Position numbers and translations under genes: made by a program. Below are positions 7,779 to 16,477 of a stretch of 34,442 nt of DNA, piece by piece. Below the pieces are notes generated by a model. That model saw nothing but the letters and a program-made list of their open reading frames with translations. It did no database searches and was not told where the DNA came from. Origin of the DNA: an uncultured Clostridia bacterium (GTDB lineage: Bacteria; Bacillota; Clostridia; TANB77; CAG-508); assembly GCA_948805675.1 (NCBI GenBank), contig CAQIBN010000011.1, forward strand, positions 19,627 through 54,068, given 5' to 3'. How positions within the stretch are numbered: position 1 is the first letter of the stretch; each line of letters opens with the position of its first letter.

Positions 7779-9275
7779 TTAAGCGTTATTAAGAGGTTTC
7801 ATTGTTGGAAATAATAATACATCTCTAATTGATGCTGAATCTGTTAATAACATTATTAATCTGTCTATTCCTATTCCAAGTCCACCTGTTGGAGGCATTC
7901 CATATTCTAATGCTTGAATAAAGTCTTCATCCATCATTCCAGCTTCTTCATCTCCTGCATTTCTAGCTTCAACTTGTTTTTTAAATCTTTCATATTGGTC
8001 TATTGGGTCATTTAATTCTGAGAATGCATTTCCATATTCCCTTCCACCAATAAATACTTCAAATCTCTCTGTTAATCTTGGGTCTTTTGGACTTCTTTTT
8101 GCAAGTGGAGATATTTCTACTGGATAATCATATATAAATGTTGGACTAATTAGTGTTTTTTCTACATATTCATCAAAAAACAAACTAATTACATCTCCTC
8201 TTGTTTCTTTTGTTACATCTGGAATCTGTAATCCTCTTTCTTTGGCTAAAGCTACAGCTTCTTCATCTGAGTTTATTTGGTTAAAGTCTACTCCACATGC
8301 CTCTTTAATACTGTCTATCATTGTAATTCTCTTCCATCCAGGTGTTAAATCAATATCTTGTCCTTGATAGTTAATTTTTGTGGTTCCACAAACCTTCATA
8401 GCACATTTTGTAAATATTTCTTCAGTTATATCCATCATATCATTATAATCTTGATATGCAGCATATAATTCTATTGTTGTAAACTCTGGATTATGTCTAA
8501 CATCCATACCTTCATTTCTAAATATTCTTCCCATTTCATACACTTTATCATAACCACCAACAATTAATCTTTTTAGGTTTAATTCTGTTGCAATTCTTAG
8601 ATACATGCTTAAATCTAATGCATTATGATGTGTAATAAATGGTTTTGCAGTTGCACCTCCTGATATTGTATTTAATATTGGTGTATCTACTTCTAAATAT
8701 CCTTTTTCATCTAATATTCTTCTAATTTCACTTATTATTTTACCCCTTGTTTCAAATGTTTTCTTTACATTTGGGTTCATAATTAAATCTATATATCTTT
8801 GTCTATATCTTAAATCTGTATCTTTTAATCCATGAAACTTCTCAGGTAATGGTCTTAATGATTTTGAAAGCAATGTTACCTCTTTTGCATGTACTGATAT
8901 TTCTTCAGTTCTTGTTTTAAATACAAATCCTGTTATTCCTATTATATCTCCAATATCAAATGTTTTAAAAGCTTTATAACTTTCTTCGCCTAAATCATTT
9001 ATACTTACATAACTTTGAATTTTCTCATCACTATCTTGAATTGTACAAAATGATGCTTTTCCCATTATTCTTTTTGCAATAATTCTTCCTGCTATTGTAA
9101 CATCTTTTTCTGCAAATTGCTCATAATTTGATTTTATTTCTCCTGCTGAATTTGTTCTATTAAATTTTGTTATTTCATATGGATCTTTTCCCTCTTGTTT
9201 TAAAGTTTCTAATTTATCTCTTCTTACTTTCATTAGTTGGTTTAAATCTAATTCTTGTTCTTGATTATTTTCCAT
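7779..9275 (-). CDS. lysS: Lysine--tRNA ligase (class II)
   Basis: LysRS (498 residues) charges tRNA-Lys. An N-terminal OB-fold anticodon-binding domain (about residues 55-170) is followed by the class II catalytic core. Motif 2 is visible as FRNEGMDVRHNPEFT, and motif 3 as GLGIGIDRLIMLL near the C-terminus. The length is normal. The SD GAGG lies 7 bases before the ATG. No T-box or other leader fits in the 70-base gap between recN and lysS, so it may be co-transcribed with recN. Confidence 0.97.
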   Translation of the reverse strand: MENNQEQELDLNQLMKVRRDKLETLKQEGKDPYEITKFNRTNSAGEIKSNYEQFAEKDVTIAGRIIAKRIMGKASFCTIQDSDEKIQSYVSINDLGEESYKAFKTFDIGDIIGITGFVFKTRTEEISVHAKEVTLLSKSLRPLPEKFHGLKDTDLRYRQRYIDLIMNPNVKKTFETRGKIISEIRRILDEKGYLEVDTPILNTISGGATAKPFITHHNALDLSMYLRIATELNLKRLIVGGYDKVYEMGRIFRNEGMDVRHNPEFTTIELYAAYQDYNDMMDITEEIFTKCAMKVCGTTKINYQGQDIDLTPGWKRITMIDSIKEACGVDFNQINSDEEAVALAKERGLQIPDVTKETRGDVISLFFDEYVEKTLISPTFIYDYPVEISPLAKRSPKDPRLTERFEVFIGGREYGNAFSELNDPIDQYERFKKQVEARNAGDEEAGMMDEDFIQALEYGMPPTGGLGIGIDRLIMLLTDSASIRDVLLFPTMKPLNNA

Positions 9276-9345
9276 AAAAAAACCTCTTTCTCGTTTATTT
9301 TAATGTTACGATTATATAACAAAATATGGTATTTGTAAAGTTTTT

Positions 9346-10969
9346 TTATACTGCTCTTCTCATCTCTTTTGCATGTTCAATTGCAACACCTGTTACATCA
9401 CCACAAGAAATTCTTGCAATTTCTTTTATTACTTCTTCTTCTGTTAATAATTTAATGCTAGTAATTGTATGTTTTCCTTTTACATTTTTACTAATATAAT
9501 AATTATAATCACCTTTTGCAGCAATATTAGCTTGATGTGTAATACATAATACTTGATGTTTTTTAGATATAATCTTCATTTTTTCTGCTACTGATTTTGT
9601 TGCTTTTCCACTAATCCCTGTATCAATTTCATCAAAAATCATAACTGGTACTTTATCACTATCTGCTAAAACTGTTTTTATTGCAAGCATTATTCTTGAT
9701 ACTTCCCCTCCTGATGCAATCTTTATTAAAGGCTTTTCTTCCTCACCTATATTAGTACAAATCATAAATTCCACATCATCTTTTCCATTTTCATTAAAAT
9801 CATTATTTTGTTTTATTTTCACAATGAAATTTGCATTTTTCATTTCTAAGTCTTTTAATTGTTCATTAATTTTTATATTTAATTTATTAGCTTCTTCTAT
9901 TCTTATTTTATTCATCTTTATACTTAGCAAATTCATTTCTTCTTGTATTTTATTTAATTGTTGTTTTAGTTTTTTATTACTTTCTTCCATATTTTCAATA
10001 CTAAATATTTCATTTTCAATTTGATTTTTATATTCTATTATTTCTTTAACACTATTTCCATATTTTCGTTTTAACGAATATAATAAATCTAATCTTTCTT
10101 CTATTTCATTTCTTTCTACCTCATTAAAAACATTTTCTTCTTTAAAAGAACTTATATCTCTTGCTATTTCTTGTATATCATAGTAAATATTTTTTAACTG
10201 GCATAATTTCTCTTTATATTCTATATTAAATTCTTCTATTTTTTCTAATGATTTTATTGACATATTTATACTATCTACTGCATTTTCATTTAAATATGTA
10301 TCTACTTCTACTAAATTCTTACTTATTTTTTCACTATTAAGAATTATTTTCCTTTGTGCTTCTAGTTCTTCTTCTTCTCCTTCTTTTAATTTTGCTTCTT
10401 CAATTTCTCTTAATTGATATTGTAATAAATCTATCTTTCTTTGCTTTTCTTTCTCATCACCATAGTTTTCTTTTAATTGTTTTTTTATGTTGTTATATAA
10501 CAAATATAAACTTTTATATTCTTTTTTTATATTTAATATGTTATTTCCTATAAATTGGTCTAAATAAAATATATGTGATTGTTTATTCATTATTTTTTGT
10601 GTATCATTTTGGCCATGAATATCAATAATCTCGTTCATAAATTGTTTTAATTCATTAACAGTTACTAATCTTCCATTTATCTTACATGAGTTTTTTCCAT
10701 TTGAATATATTTCTCTAGATACAATAATATTACCATCAATTGAGTTTTCATTATGAGGCAAATATAGACTTAATTCTATAAAAGAATGATTCTCTCCTCT
10801 TCTTATCATTTCCTTTGAAAATCTGCCTCCTGATATAATACCGAAGAGAATCTATAATTAAAGTTTTTCCTGCACCTGTTTCTCCTGTTAATACATTAAA
10901 TCCATTATTTAAATCTACTGTTAAATCATTAATTATGCCTATATTTTTTATATGTAATGTTGAAATCAT
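9346..10969 (-). CDS. recN: DNA repair protein RecN, requires +1 frameshift at CGG
   Basis: RecN is an SMC-like ATPase acting early in double-strand break repair. The N-terminal 42 codons (10969-10844) encode Walker A GETGAGKT. The frame then meets CGG (10843-10841), after which homology continues only in the +1 frame with IISGGRFSK and MIRRGE. The C-terminal half has coiled coils, the ABC signature SGGEVSRIMLAIK and Walker B IFDEIDTGISG. Skipping one base gives an uninterrupted protein of about 540 residues, close to the usual length. In the 0 frame translation would stop about 30 codons later. The ATG at 10969 has SD GGAGG 9 bases upstream. A strong promoter (11006-11034) and a possible SOS operator precede it. 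Everything except the CGG is intact, arguing against a pseudogene. Confidence 0.9.
10841..10843 (-). other. In-frame CGG at +1 frameshift site (recN)
   Basis: Minus-strand codons read CTT CGG TAT in the 0 frame. Homology requires CTT-(C)-GGT ATT, giving SL-G-IISGG. One base surplus; the P-site codon is CTT and the resumed codon is GGT. Confidence 0.85.
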
Positions 10970-10991
10970 CTCGCCAAACCTCCGTTTTATA

Positions 10992-11003
10992 AAACTTATG
11001 TTT
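10992..11003. promoter_or_regulatory. Possible SOS (LexA-like) operator of recN
   Basis: AAAC-TTAT-GTTT is a perfect 4+4 palindrome at the expected transcription start, just downstream of the -10 element. It resembles a relaxed form of the Bacillota LexA box (GAAC-N4-GTTC). recN is commonly SOS-controlled, but the match lacks the central G/C of the consensus. Confidence 0.3.
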
Positions 11004-11005
11004 GT

Positions 11006-11034
11006 ATTTTAATACGTACCTTTTATTTTGTCAA
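11006..11034 (-). promoter_or_regulatory. recN promoter
   Basis: Perfect -35 TTGACA (11029-11034) and -10 TAAAAT (11006-11011) with a 17-base spacer on the minus strand, 37 bases upstream of the start codon. Confidence 0.7.
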
Positions 11035-11087
11035 TATATTTATTATAATTTTTCATAAAAAATATTTTTATTTAATTCTTCATATTT

Positions 11088-11168
11088 TTCTAAACTAAAA
11101 AAACACAGAACCTAAAACACTTTAATTTATAAAACATTTTAGTTCTGTAATTCATTTTTAGTTTAGAA
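11088..11168. terminator. Large two-tier inverted repeat between amidase and recN
   Basis: The outer arms 11088-11101 and 11155-11168 pair perfectly over 14 bp. Inside, ACAGAAC and TTTTAG/GTTCTGT segments pair with one bulge, extending the stem. Arms rich in A and T give a U-run in either direction, so a bidirectional terminator is plausible at this island boundary. Confidence 0.55.
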
Positions 11169-11180
11169 ATTACATATTTC

Positions 11181-11210
11181 AATAAAGTACTATGTAATTA
11201 GTACTTTATT
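11181..11210 (-). terminator. Hairpin downstream of the amidase
   Basis: AATAAAGTAC (11181-11190) and GTACTTTATT (11201-11210) pair perfectly, extended by one T-A pair, with an 8-base loop. It is 40 bases past the amidase stop. Confidence 0.4.
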
Positions 11211-11249
11211 AAATATCATATTTAATAATTATTTTAAATAACATGCTTT

Positions 11250-12104
11250 TTAACCTAATAATTTAGAAAAAGTATTTTTACCTGCAATTCCATCTATTTG
11301 TAAATTATTTTTAGATTGATAATCTTTAACTGCATTTTCTGTATCTATTCCAAATATTCCATCTATATCTATATTATAACCATTACATACTAATATAGCT
11401 TGTAAAGTCCATGTTATATTTCCTTTTGCACCTTTTCTTACTGTTACACAAGCTTCTTTTGTCTTCTCACCAAAAATCCCATCTACATCCAATCCTTTAC
11501 TAAATTGTTTATTTAATTCTGTTTGCAAAGCTTTCACTAATGCTGATTTTGTTTCTTTACCATAAATATTGTCTACTGCAATATTTAGTGCATATCTACT
11601 ATTTAATGTAGCTTGAATATTAGCAATTTTATTATCTGTATTATTATTTTCTTCTGAATCATTTTCCACTTGTCCATTTGCTATTTCATCAAATCTAAAA
11701 TTTTCACCTGGGCAACTTGTGTTATTTTCGTCACTATGCTTTTCCACTTTTGTTATATTATATTTTTGTTTTAAATATGATACAAGTTCTCTACCCGCTT
11801 CTACTTGTTCATCTGGCATTTTCTCTATTCCATATCTTCCTTCAAAACAAATTCCAATACTATTACTATTGCTTCCTTGTGCATGTGCTCCTACTGAATT
11901 TTCCTGTCTTCCTCTATATACTGAACCATCTTTTCTAATAAAAAAATGATATCCTATACAAGTCCATCCATTAGCTTTATGCCACCTATCAATATCATCT
12001 GCTGTACATGAACTTGAATCTGCATGATGCAAAATAATTCTTTCTGTTTTATTTCTTATTGCTAATGTTCCATTCAAATTATAAGTTTTTTCTATTATAT
12101 TCAT
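11250..12104 (-). CDS. N-acetylmuramoyl-L-alanine amidase with two peptidoglycan-binding repeats
   Basis: This 284-residue protein has an N-terminal Amidase_2/PGRP-type zinc amidase domain that cuts the MurNAc-L-Ala bond. Probable zinc ligands are His26/27 (ILHHAD), His123 (KHSDEN) and Cys131 (SCPG). Two PG_binding_1-like repeats follow (about residues 165-215 and 225-284), each with a DGIFG or DNIYG motif. There is no signal peptide, as in phage endolysins that leave through a holin. SD GGAGG is 9 bases before the ATG. No holin gene is recognisable next to it. It begins the accessory island and probably derives from a prophage. A CGG triplet at 11795-11797 is out of frame (GCG-GGT). Confidence 0.88.
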   Translation of the reverse strand: MNIIEKTYNLNGTLAIRNKTERIILHHADSSSCTADDIDRWHKANGWTCIGYHFFIRKDGSVYRGRQENSVGAHAQGSNSNSIGICFEGRYGIEKMPDEQVEAGRELVSYLKQKYNITKVEKHSDENNTSCPGENFRFDEIANGQVENDSEENNNTDNKIANIQATLNSRYALNIAVDNIYGKETKSALVKALQTELNKQFSKGLDVDGIFGEKTKEACVTVRKGAKGNITWTLQAILVCNGYNIDIDGIFGIDTENAVKDYQSKNNLQIDGIAGKNTFSKLLG

Positions 12105-12377
12105 TTTTTCTCTCCTCCTATTTATATTTTATTTTTCATATTTATTTTTGTGCTTGTATTAATAAAAAAATAATGTTTTATAGGGGACTTTATAAAAAAT
12201 CAAACAACAGATTAATTTCATTCATATACAATAGAATATTTAGAGTTTCTAGTTTACTAGCCAGTAATTTATAAAACAAAACATATATTCTATATAATAA
12301 GTATTAAATAAAAAATACTAAAATCATTATAGTTCTATTTTCAAAACTCAGTTGGGAAAAGTCGGGAATAATAAAAA

Positions 12378-12416
12378 TAGAGTATCAAGTAATCCTTTAT
12401 ATTCCTTGATACTCTA
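12378..12416 (-). terminator. Intrinsic terminator (minus strand)
   Basis: A perfect 12-bp stem (12378-12389 with 12405-12416) with a 15-base loop is followed on the minus strand by TTTTTATT. It could act as a second terminator for the orphan gene upstream. Confidence 0.65.
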
Positions 12417-12566
12417 GCATTTTTAAATTTGGTGCAGTATTCTAACAGGTTACGAACTTTTTATTCTCTTTCAAAATTATGAATTAATTATATATAAATT
12501 AATATAGAATTGCAATAATAATATAAATTTTTTATATATTTATATCATAATAGTTATAGTGGAAAA

Positions 12567-12595
12567 GTCCCCATTGATTAAAAACCAATGGGGAC
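12567..12595 (-). terminator. Strong terminator of the orphan gene at 12602
   Basis: A GC-rich 10-bp stem (12567-12576 with 12586-12595) with a 9-base loop begins 6 bases after the stop codon and is followed by TTTT on the minus strand. Confidence 0.75.
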
Positions 12596-12601
12596 AAACT
12601 G

Positions 12602-12855
12602 TTACGCCAGCATTGTAAGATATTTGTATCTGGTCATCAGCTTAAAACTTTCATACTGACCAGATGTAGTATTGTGCTTGTTTGTCAGCCAATTCTTACC
12701 ATTGCAGTAGTATCCTGCTGGAAGATTAAGCTGAGCACAATCTGAACACTCTACGATGATGATTGCGGGGTATATGTCTGCCTTGAAGCAAACATCGATG
12801 CTGGGATTGAGTCTTTTCAACTCTTCTGTCAGTTTCTGGATACCCATATTTTCCA
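12602..12855 (-). CDS. GC-richer orphan protein, function unknown
   Basis: An 84-residue soluble protein that I do not recognise. It contains a Cys pair (VECSDCAQ) and a region rich in aromatic residues (PAGYYCNGKNWL) but no full motif. Codon use differs sharply from its neighbours: ATC, CTG, CAG and TAC are frequent, and even GCG appears, while the rest of the window prefers A/T-ending codons. This indicates recent acquisition from a higher-GC source. The start ATG at 12855 is chosen because GGAGG lies 8 bases before it; an upstream in-frame TTG overlaps that SD. It is a self-contained cassette ending in a strong terminator, within the accessory island. Confidence 0.7.
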
Positions 12856-12898
12856 TTTTTCTTACCTCCAAAAATTTTTACTAAGTTTACAGGTGTAA

Positions 12899-12918
12899 CA
12901 GTAAACGTGAGGTTTACT
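12899..12918. promoter_or_regulatory. Small inverted repeat upstream of the orphan gene
   Basis: AGTAAAC and GTTTACT pair around a GTGAG loop, about 45-60 bases upstream of the orphan gene's start. It could be an operator or leader hairpin; there is no further support. Confidence 0.3.
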
Positions 12919-12994
12919 AGATAAAGGCATTTAGCACTTAATCTATTTATATTATACTTTATTTTACATAAAAAGTCAATTTTGCTTATATATT

Positions 12995-13918
12995 CTAAAA
13001 TAAATTGATAATCTTTTCTATAATCTCTATATCTTCTATTTTATTAATTCCAAAACACTTTTTACCTAAATCTTTTATAGAAGCTCCTAAATGATACATT
13101 TTCTTATTATCAATAATAATAAATCTATCATGAAATTTATTTGTTTTAGCAACTTTTAAGATAGGATATTCTTTATTAAATTTTTTAATATCTAAATTTT
13201 CAATATTACTTTTATCAGATGTTAGAATAACTACTTCCACATCATTCTTCTTTTTAGATAACATTTTTAAAACACTATCATCAATATAATTATCTATAAT
13301 TAAGATTTTCTTATTTGCTTTTTTTATAATATCTATAATGATACTGTAGGCATCATATATTTGACCATCGAAGAATATTCTTTGCTTGATATTCTCTTCA
13401 AGTTGTAATTGATCAAATATTATATCAAACTTCTTATCTTGTTCAATGAACTTTTCATCCATTTTATTTTCAATAGTAATAACTTTTTCAAATAAATTTT
13501 TGTTAGTATTTATAAATTTTCTCATCTCGACAAAAGCATCCATTATTTTAATACTAACTTGTACAGCAATTTCGTTTTTTAATAATCCAGATAACATAGC
13601 TATTCCTTGTTCTGTAAATACATAAGGTAAATCTCTTCTTCCACCACGTTTTTCTACTTTATCGTAACTTTCTATTTTTGAGGTCACAAATTGTGACCTC
13701 AAAATATCAAATTCATTTCGAGTTAATTTAAAACAAAATCTTTCTGGAAATCTATTTATATTTCTTTTTACTGCTTGATTAACTTTTTTAGTTTCATAAT
13801 GGTATAACATTGCCACATCACTGTCTAACATTACTTGTTTATTTCTTATTGTATATATTAAGTTTTTTATATCTTCATTAACAAATTCATTTTGAGTTAT
13901 TAACTTATTTTCTTCCAT
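12995..13918 (-). CDS. ORF6N-domain protein with PLD-like C-terminal domain
   Basis: A 307-residue protein. Residues ~10-110 match the ORF6N domain of phage antirepressor-like proteins: VMLDSDVAMLYHYETKKVNQAVKRN, FPERFCFKLT, LRSQFVTSK, GGRRDLPYVFTEQGIAMLSG. After a coiled linker, residues ~200-300 resemble a phospholipase-D-like fold with KILIIDNYID, VVILTSDK and FHDRFIIID-x-LGASIKDLGKK, although the canonical HKD lysine is replaced (HDR). Such fusions occur on mobile elements in gut bacteria; the role is unknown, possibly regulation or defence. The start ATG at 13918 is chosen because AGGA lies 7 bases upstream; longer in-frame starts lack an SD. A 29-bp palindrome lies inside the gene at 13676-13704. 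Confidence 0.8.
   Translation of the reverse strand: MEENKLITQNEFVNEDIKNLIYTIRNKQVMLDSDVAMLYHYETKKVNQAVKRNINRFPERFCFKLTRNEFDILRSQFVTSKIESYDKVEKRGGRRDLPYVFTEQGIAMLSGLLKNEIAVQVSIKIMDAFVEMRKFINTNKNLFEKVITIENKMDEKFIEQDKKFDIIFDQLQLEENIKQRIFFDGQIYDAYSIIIDIIKKANKKILIIDNYIDDSVLKMLSKKKNDVEVVILTSDKSNIENLDIKKFNKEYPILKVAKTNKFHDRFIIIDNKKMYHLGASIKDLGKKCFGINKIEDIEIIEKIINLF
13676..13704. repeat. Perfect 29-bp palindrome inside the ORF6N gene
   Basis: Arms 13676-13689 and 13691-13704 are perfect 14-bp reverse complements around a single base. It encodes the conserved LRSQFVTSK stretch. In mRNA it would be a stem with an impractically small loop, so a double-stranded DNA-binding site is more likely than an RNA hairpin. 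Confidence 0.65.
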
Positions 13919-13949
13919 ATATTCACATCCTTTATTTGTTGTATACAAC

Positions 13950-14297
13950 CTAAAACATTTGTTCTTTATTGTCAAGACTTTTGCAATTTTTTATTTTAAA
14001 ATTTATACTATTAAATAAATATAGAGCAACTTTATTTTGCTGTGCCCAATCCATCTCCATAATTTTGCTTGATACAAAAATTATATAAGGATAGTTTGCA
14101 AAATTAACAGTAGTTGTTCTGTATTCTATACTAATTTCTTTTAGTAAATTATCAAAATATTTATACATTTCTTGTTTATCATATTCTAAATTTGTATGGC
14201 TATAATTATCACACATACATATTGCTAATCTTAATTTATTTTCTAAATCCATATCTTTTATCATATCTATTACATACTTTAAATTTTCATCATTCAT
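13950..14297 (-). CDS. Hypothetical protein of the accessory island
   Basis: A 115-residue soluble, acidic-to-neutral protein with predicted helices and no recognised domain. The ATG at 14297 is preceded only by a weak purine stretch (AGAAG). It sits 31 bases upstream of the ORF6N gene start, probably in the same transcript, and downstream of the recombinase. AT content and codon use match the host. Confidence 0.55.
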   Translation of the reverse strand: MNDENLKYVIDMIKDMDLENKLRLAICMCDNYSHTNLEYDKQEMYKYFDNLLKEISIEYRTTTVNFANYPYIIFVSSKIMEMDWAQQNKVALYLFNSINFKIKNCKSLDNKEQMF

Positions 14298-14360
14298 AAT
14301 CTTCTATGCCTTTCGATTTCAAATTTTTGGGGTATGGGGCTATAAGATCCCATGTTTAAA

Positions 14361-14452
14361 TTTGGCGTGTAGACAAATTCATTGCTTGCTGGGACAGCAA
14401 TTTGCATTTGACGCATAGACAAATGCAGTGCTTGCTAGGACAAGGATTTGCA
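14361..14452. repeat. Two tandem 46-bp repeats downstream of the recombinase
   Basis: Units 14361-14406 and 14407-14452 are directly adjacent and match at roughly 37 of 46 positions. Both contain TAGACAAAT, GCTTGCT-GGACA and end in ATTTGCA. Within each unit short complementary segments could fold. They lie between the recombinase stop and the next minus-strand gene. Confidence 0.65.
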
Positions 14453-14521
14453 AATTAAAGAACATTGTAATTTTTCTTGTGTCATTTTTGATTTTGTTTT
14501 CTATAAAATTTTTAAACATTT

Positions 14522-16306
14522 TTATAATATCTCTGTTGGGATTTTGGGTAATAATGTTAGGTAATCTACTATATTTTCGTTTTCAATATAAGGACAATTT
14601 ATAATTCCATTTGCATAAAAATTTTGCTTTAGTAGTTCATTATATATTGTTAAAGTAGCATTATCATACTCATTGTTTGCAATTTTATTATTAGAAAATA
14701 CAAAATAATCTTCCTGCAATTTTTCTAATTCTTGTTTAGTAATTGCTTCTTTATAAATAAAACCTACATTATTGTTTTGTAGTATTTCATATAAATATTC
14801 AATATAATCTTCACTACTTTTTGAGATAAATTCTTCTGTAAATTTAATATTTGTTATTTCAATATTGTAGTTTTTATCTCTTTTAATTTCGATTGTATTA
14901 ATTAATCTTTTAATTAATTCTTTCTTGGATTTTCTACTCAAACTATCAAAAATAAATGTAAATTCTAACATGTTTTTAAAGATAACTTCATTATTTTGGA
15001 TATCACAGTCTAGCTTTTTCAATAGTTGTATTGTGCATTCTTTATAATCATTGTTTGGATCTATCTGCTGTTTTTTCTTGTTCAAGTTTTCTATTTCTTT
15101 TTTAATTGCATCATTTCTATTGTTAATAGTTTCAACATTTAAGGTAGAACTTAAATATAAATCTACTAATTTTTTCTCTTGCATTTTTAACTTTTCAATA
15201 GCTTTTTCGATATCTTTAATATCTTTTGTTTTAGTAGAATTGCATACAATAATTTCATTATCCATATCATACATATATCTTGTTAATTCATTTAAAACTC
15301 GTGCTAGTTTTTCTTCGATTTTATCACAGTTATAATGAAATCCTTTACATTTACAATTAGGATTTTTACAAGTTACATGATAATATACTTTTTGATTAGG
15401 CTTTCCGCTGTTCTTAAATGAGTTTGTAGATGACATTATTTTTCCACAATCAGGACATTTTACAATTCCAGTAAATAAATGAATATGCTCTCCATAATTT
15501 GGATGTTTGTTCTTTTCTAATCTTTTTCTTGTAATATTCCAAGTATTCTTATCTATAATTGGCTCACAATAATTATCTACATATAAAATATCTTGTGCTT
15601 TTCTTTTTGTTTTTCCATAAGCAAAAGTACCTATATAAATTGAATTTGTTAGTATTTTATATACTTTATAACTATTCCATTTGCCTTGTCTTAAATATGA
15701 CTTTTCTTCATTTAAAGTATTAGAAATTCCTCTTATTGAACTTCCATTTTTATATAATTCAAATATTCTTTTAACTACTTGTGCTGCAATATGTTCTACT
15801 TCTAAATGACCTGTTTCACTATTCCTAATATAGCCATAAGGTGCTTTTGCTGGGTGTACTTTTTCTAAAGCCATTTCTTCCATAGCCCTTTTAGTTCTTG
15901 CTCCAATTTCTTTTCTTTCTCTTTGTCCAAATACTAAGTTCATTCCAAATATCATTTCACCATTAGCAGTAGAAACATCATAAGGTTCTAATATTAATTC
16001 TATTTTAACATCATGTTCTTCACAATAGTTTAAAAGCCAAAATCCATCATAGTTATTTCTTGTTAATCTGTCTACTTTAATAACTACAATTTTTTCAATC
16101 TTATGTGATTTAATATCTTTTAGTAACCTTTGCATTTCTGGTCGCATTAAGTCTTTTCCTGAATGTCCTGCATCATTATATACATCTACAATATCATATC
16201 TGTTTTTCTCACAATATTCTTTTATCATTCGTAACTGTGAATCAATAGAATAACCATTATCTCTTTGATCATCTGTTGATACTCTTACATAAATTCCACA
16301 TCTCAT
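14522..16306 (-). CDS. Large serine recombinase (site-specific integrase)
   Basis: A 594-residue serine integrase. The catalytic resolvase domain (residues 1-150) has the nucleophile Ser10 in YVRVSTDDQ, plus GYSIDSQ and DRLTRN. The recombinase domain follows (APYGYIRN...VKRIFELY). A zinc ribbon has Cys pairs in CPDCGK and CKNPNC-KC, and a Lys/Glu-rich coiled coil follows from about residue 370. The full length and all catalytic elements suggest an active enzyme that integrates or excises the surrounding island. SD GGAGG lies 7 bases before ATG. A CGG at 15405-15407 is out of frame (AGC-GGA). Confidence 0.93.
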   Translation of the reverse strand: MRCGIYVRVSTDDQRDNGYSIDSQLRMIKEYCEKNRYDIVDVYNDAGHSGKDLMRPEMQRLLKDIKSHKIEKIVVIKVDRLTRNNYDGFWLLNYCEEHDVKIELILEPYDVSTANGEMIFGMNLVFGQRERKEIGARTKRAMEEMALEKVHPAKAPYGYIRNSETGHLEVEHIAAQVVKRIFELYKNGSSIRGISNTLNEEKSYLRQGKWNSYKVYKILTNSIYIGTFAYGKTKRKAQDILYVDNYCEPIIDKNTWNITRKRLEKNKHPNYGEHIHLFTGIVKCPDCGKIMSSTNSFKNSGKPNQKVYYHVTCKNPNCKCKGFHYNCDKIEEKLARVLNELTRYMYDMDNEIIVCNSTKTKDIKDIEKAIEKLKMQEKKLVDLYLSSTLNVETINNRNDAIKKEIENLNKKKQQIDPNNDYKECTIQLLKKLDCDIQNNEVIFKNMLEFTFIFDSLSRKSKKELIKRLINTIEIKRDKNYNIEITNIKFTEEFISKSSEDYIEYLYEILQNNNVGFIYKEAITKQELEKLQEDYFVFSNNKIANNEYDNATLTIYNELLKQNFYANGIINCPYIENENIVDYLTLLPKIPTEIL

Positions 16307-16421
16307 AAAATTACCTCCTACTATTCCTGTGAATTTTTTAGGGTTTTGTATACCAAAATTGTAAAAAAACTTTAAAATTTTTTTATCCTCTCATATGTTT
16401 GCTCAGAAAAGTGCATTTTCG

Positions 16422-16428
16422 CCCCCCC
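16422..16428. other. C7 homopolymer next to the recombinase
   Basis: Seven consecutive Cs are an outlier in this AT-rich DNA. They lie 116-122 bases upstream of the recombinase start, where attachment sites of serine integrases often lie. No att core could be identified. Confidence 0.3.
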
Positions 16429-16477
16429 TAATTTAGAAAAAAACTTAAAATTTTTTATAAATTTACAAAATAAAAGG

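Larger units (their letters stand above)
12105..12601. other. Intergenic region with two terminator hairpins
   Basis: No gene was recognised. The region holds the hairpins at 12378-12416 and 12567-12595 described separately; the remainder is AT-rich. Confidence 0.55.

Noticed and set aside
9276..9345. T-box leader upstream of lysS
   Set aside because: The 70-base gap to recN is too short and no specifier stem or T-box sequence is present.
12425..12460. tRNA-like 3' end on the minus strand (GTTCGTAACC ... GCACCA) as a tRNA or att remnant
   Set aside because: No acceptor, anticodon or T-stem pairing could be found around it; the resemblance is limited to two short motifs.
14361..14452. CRISPR array
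   Set aside because: Two adjacent diverged 46-bp units with no spacer between them and no cas genes in the window.
11250..16306. A complete prophage
   Set aside because: Only an endolysin-type amidase, an ORF6N protein and a recombinase are present; no capsid, portal, terminase or tail genes are seen. It is called an accessory island instead.
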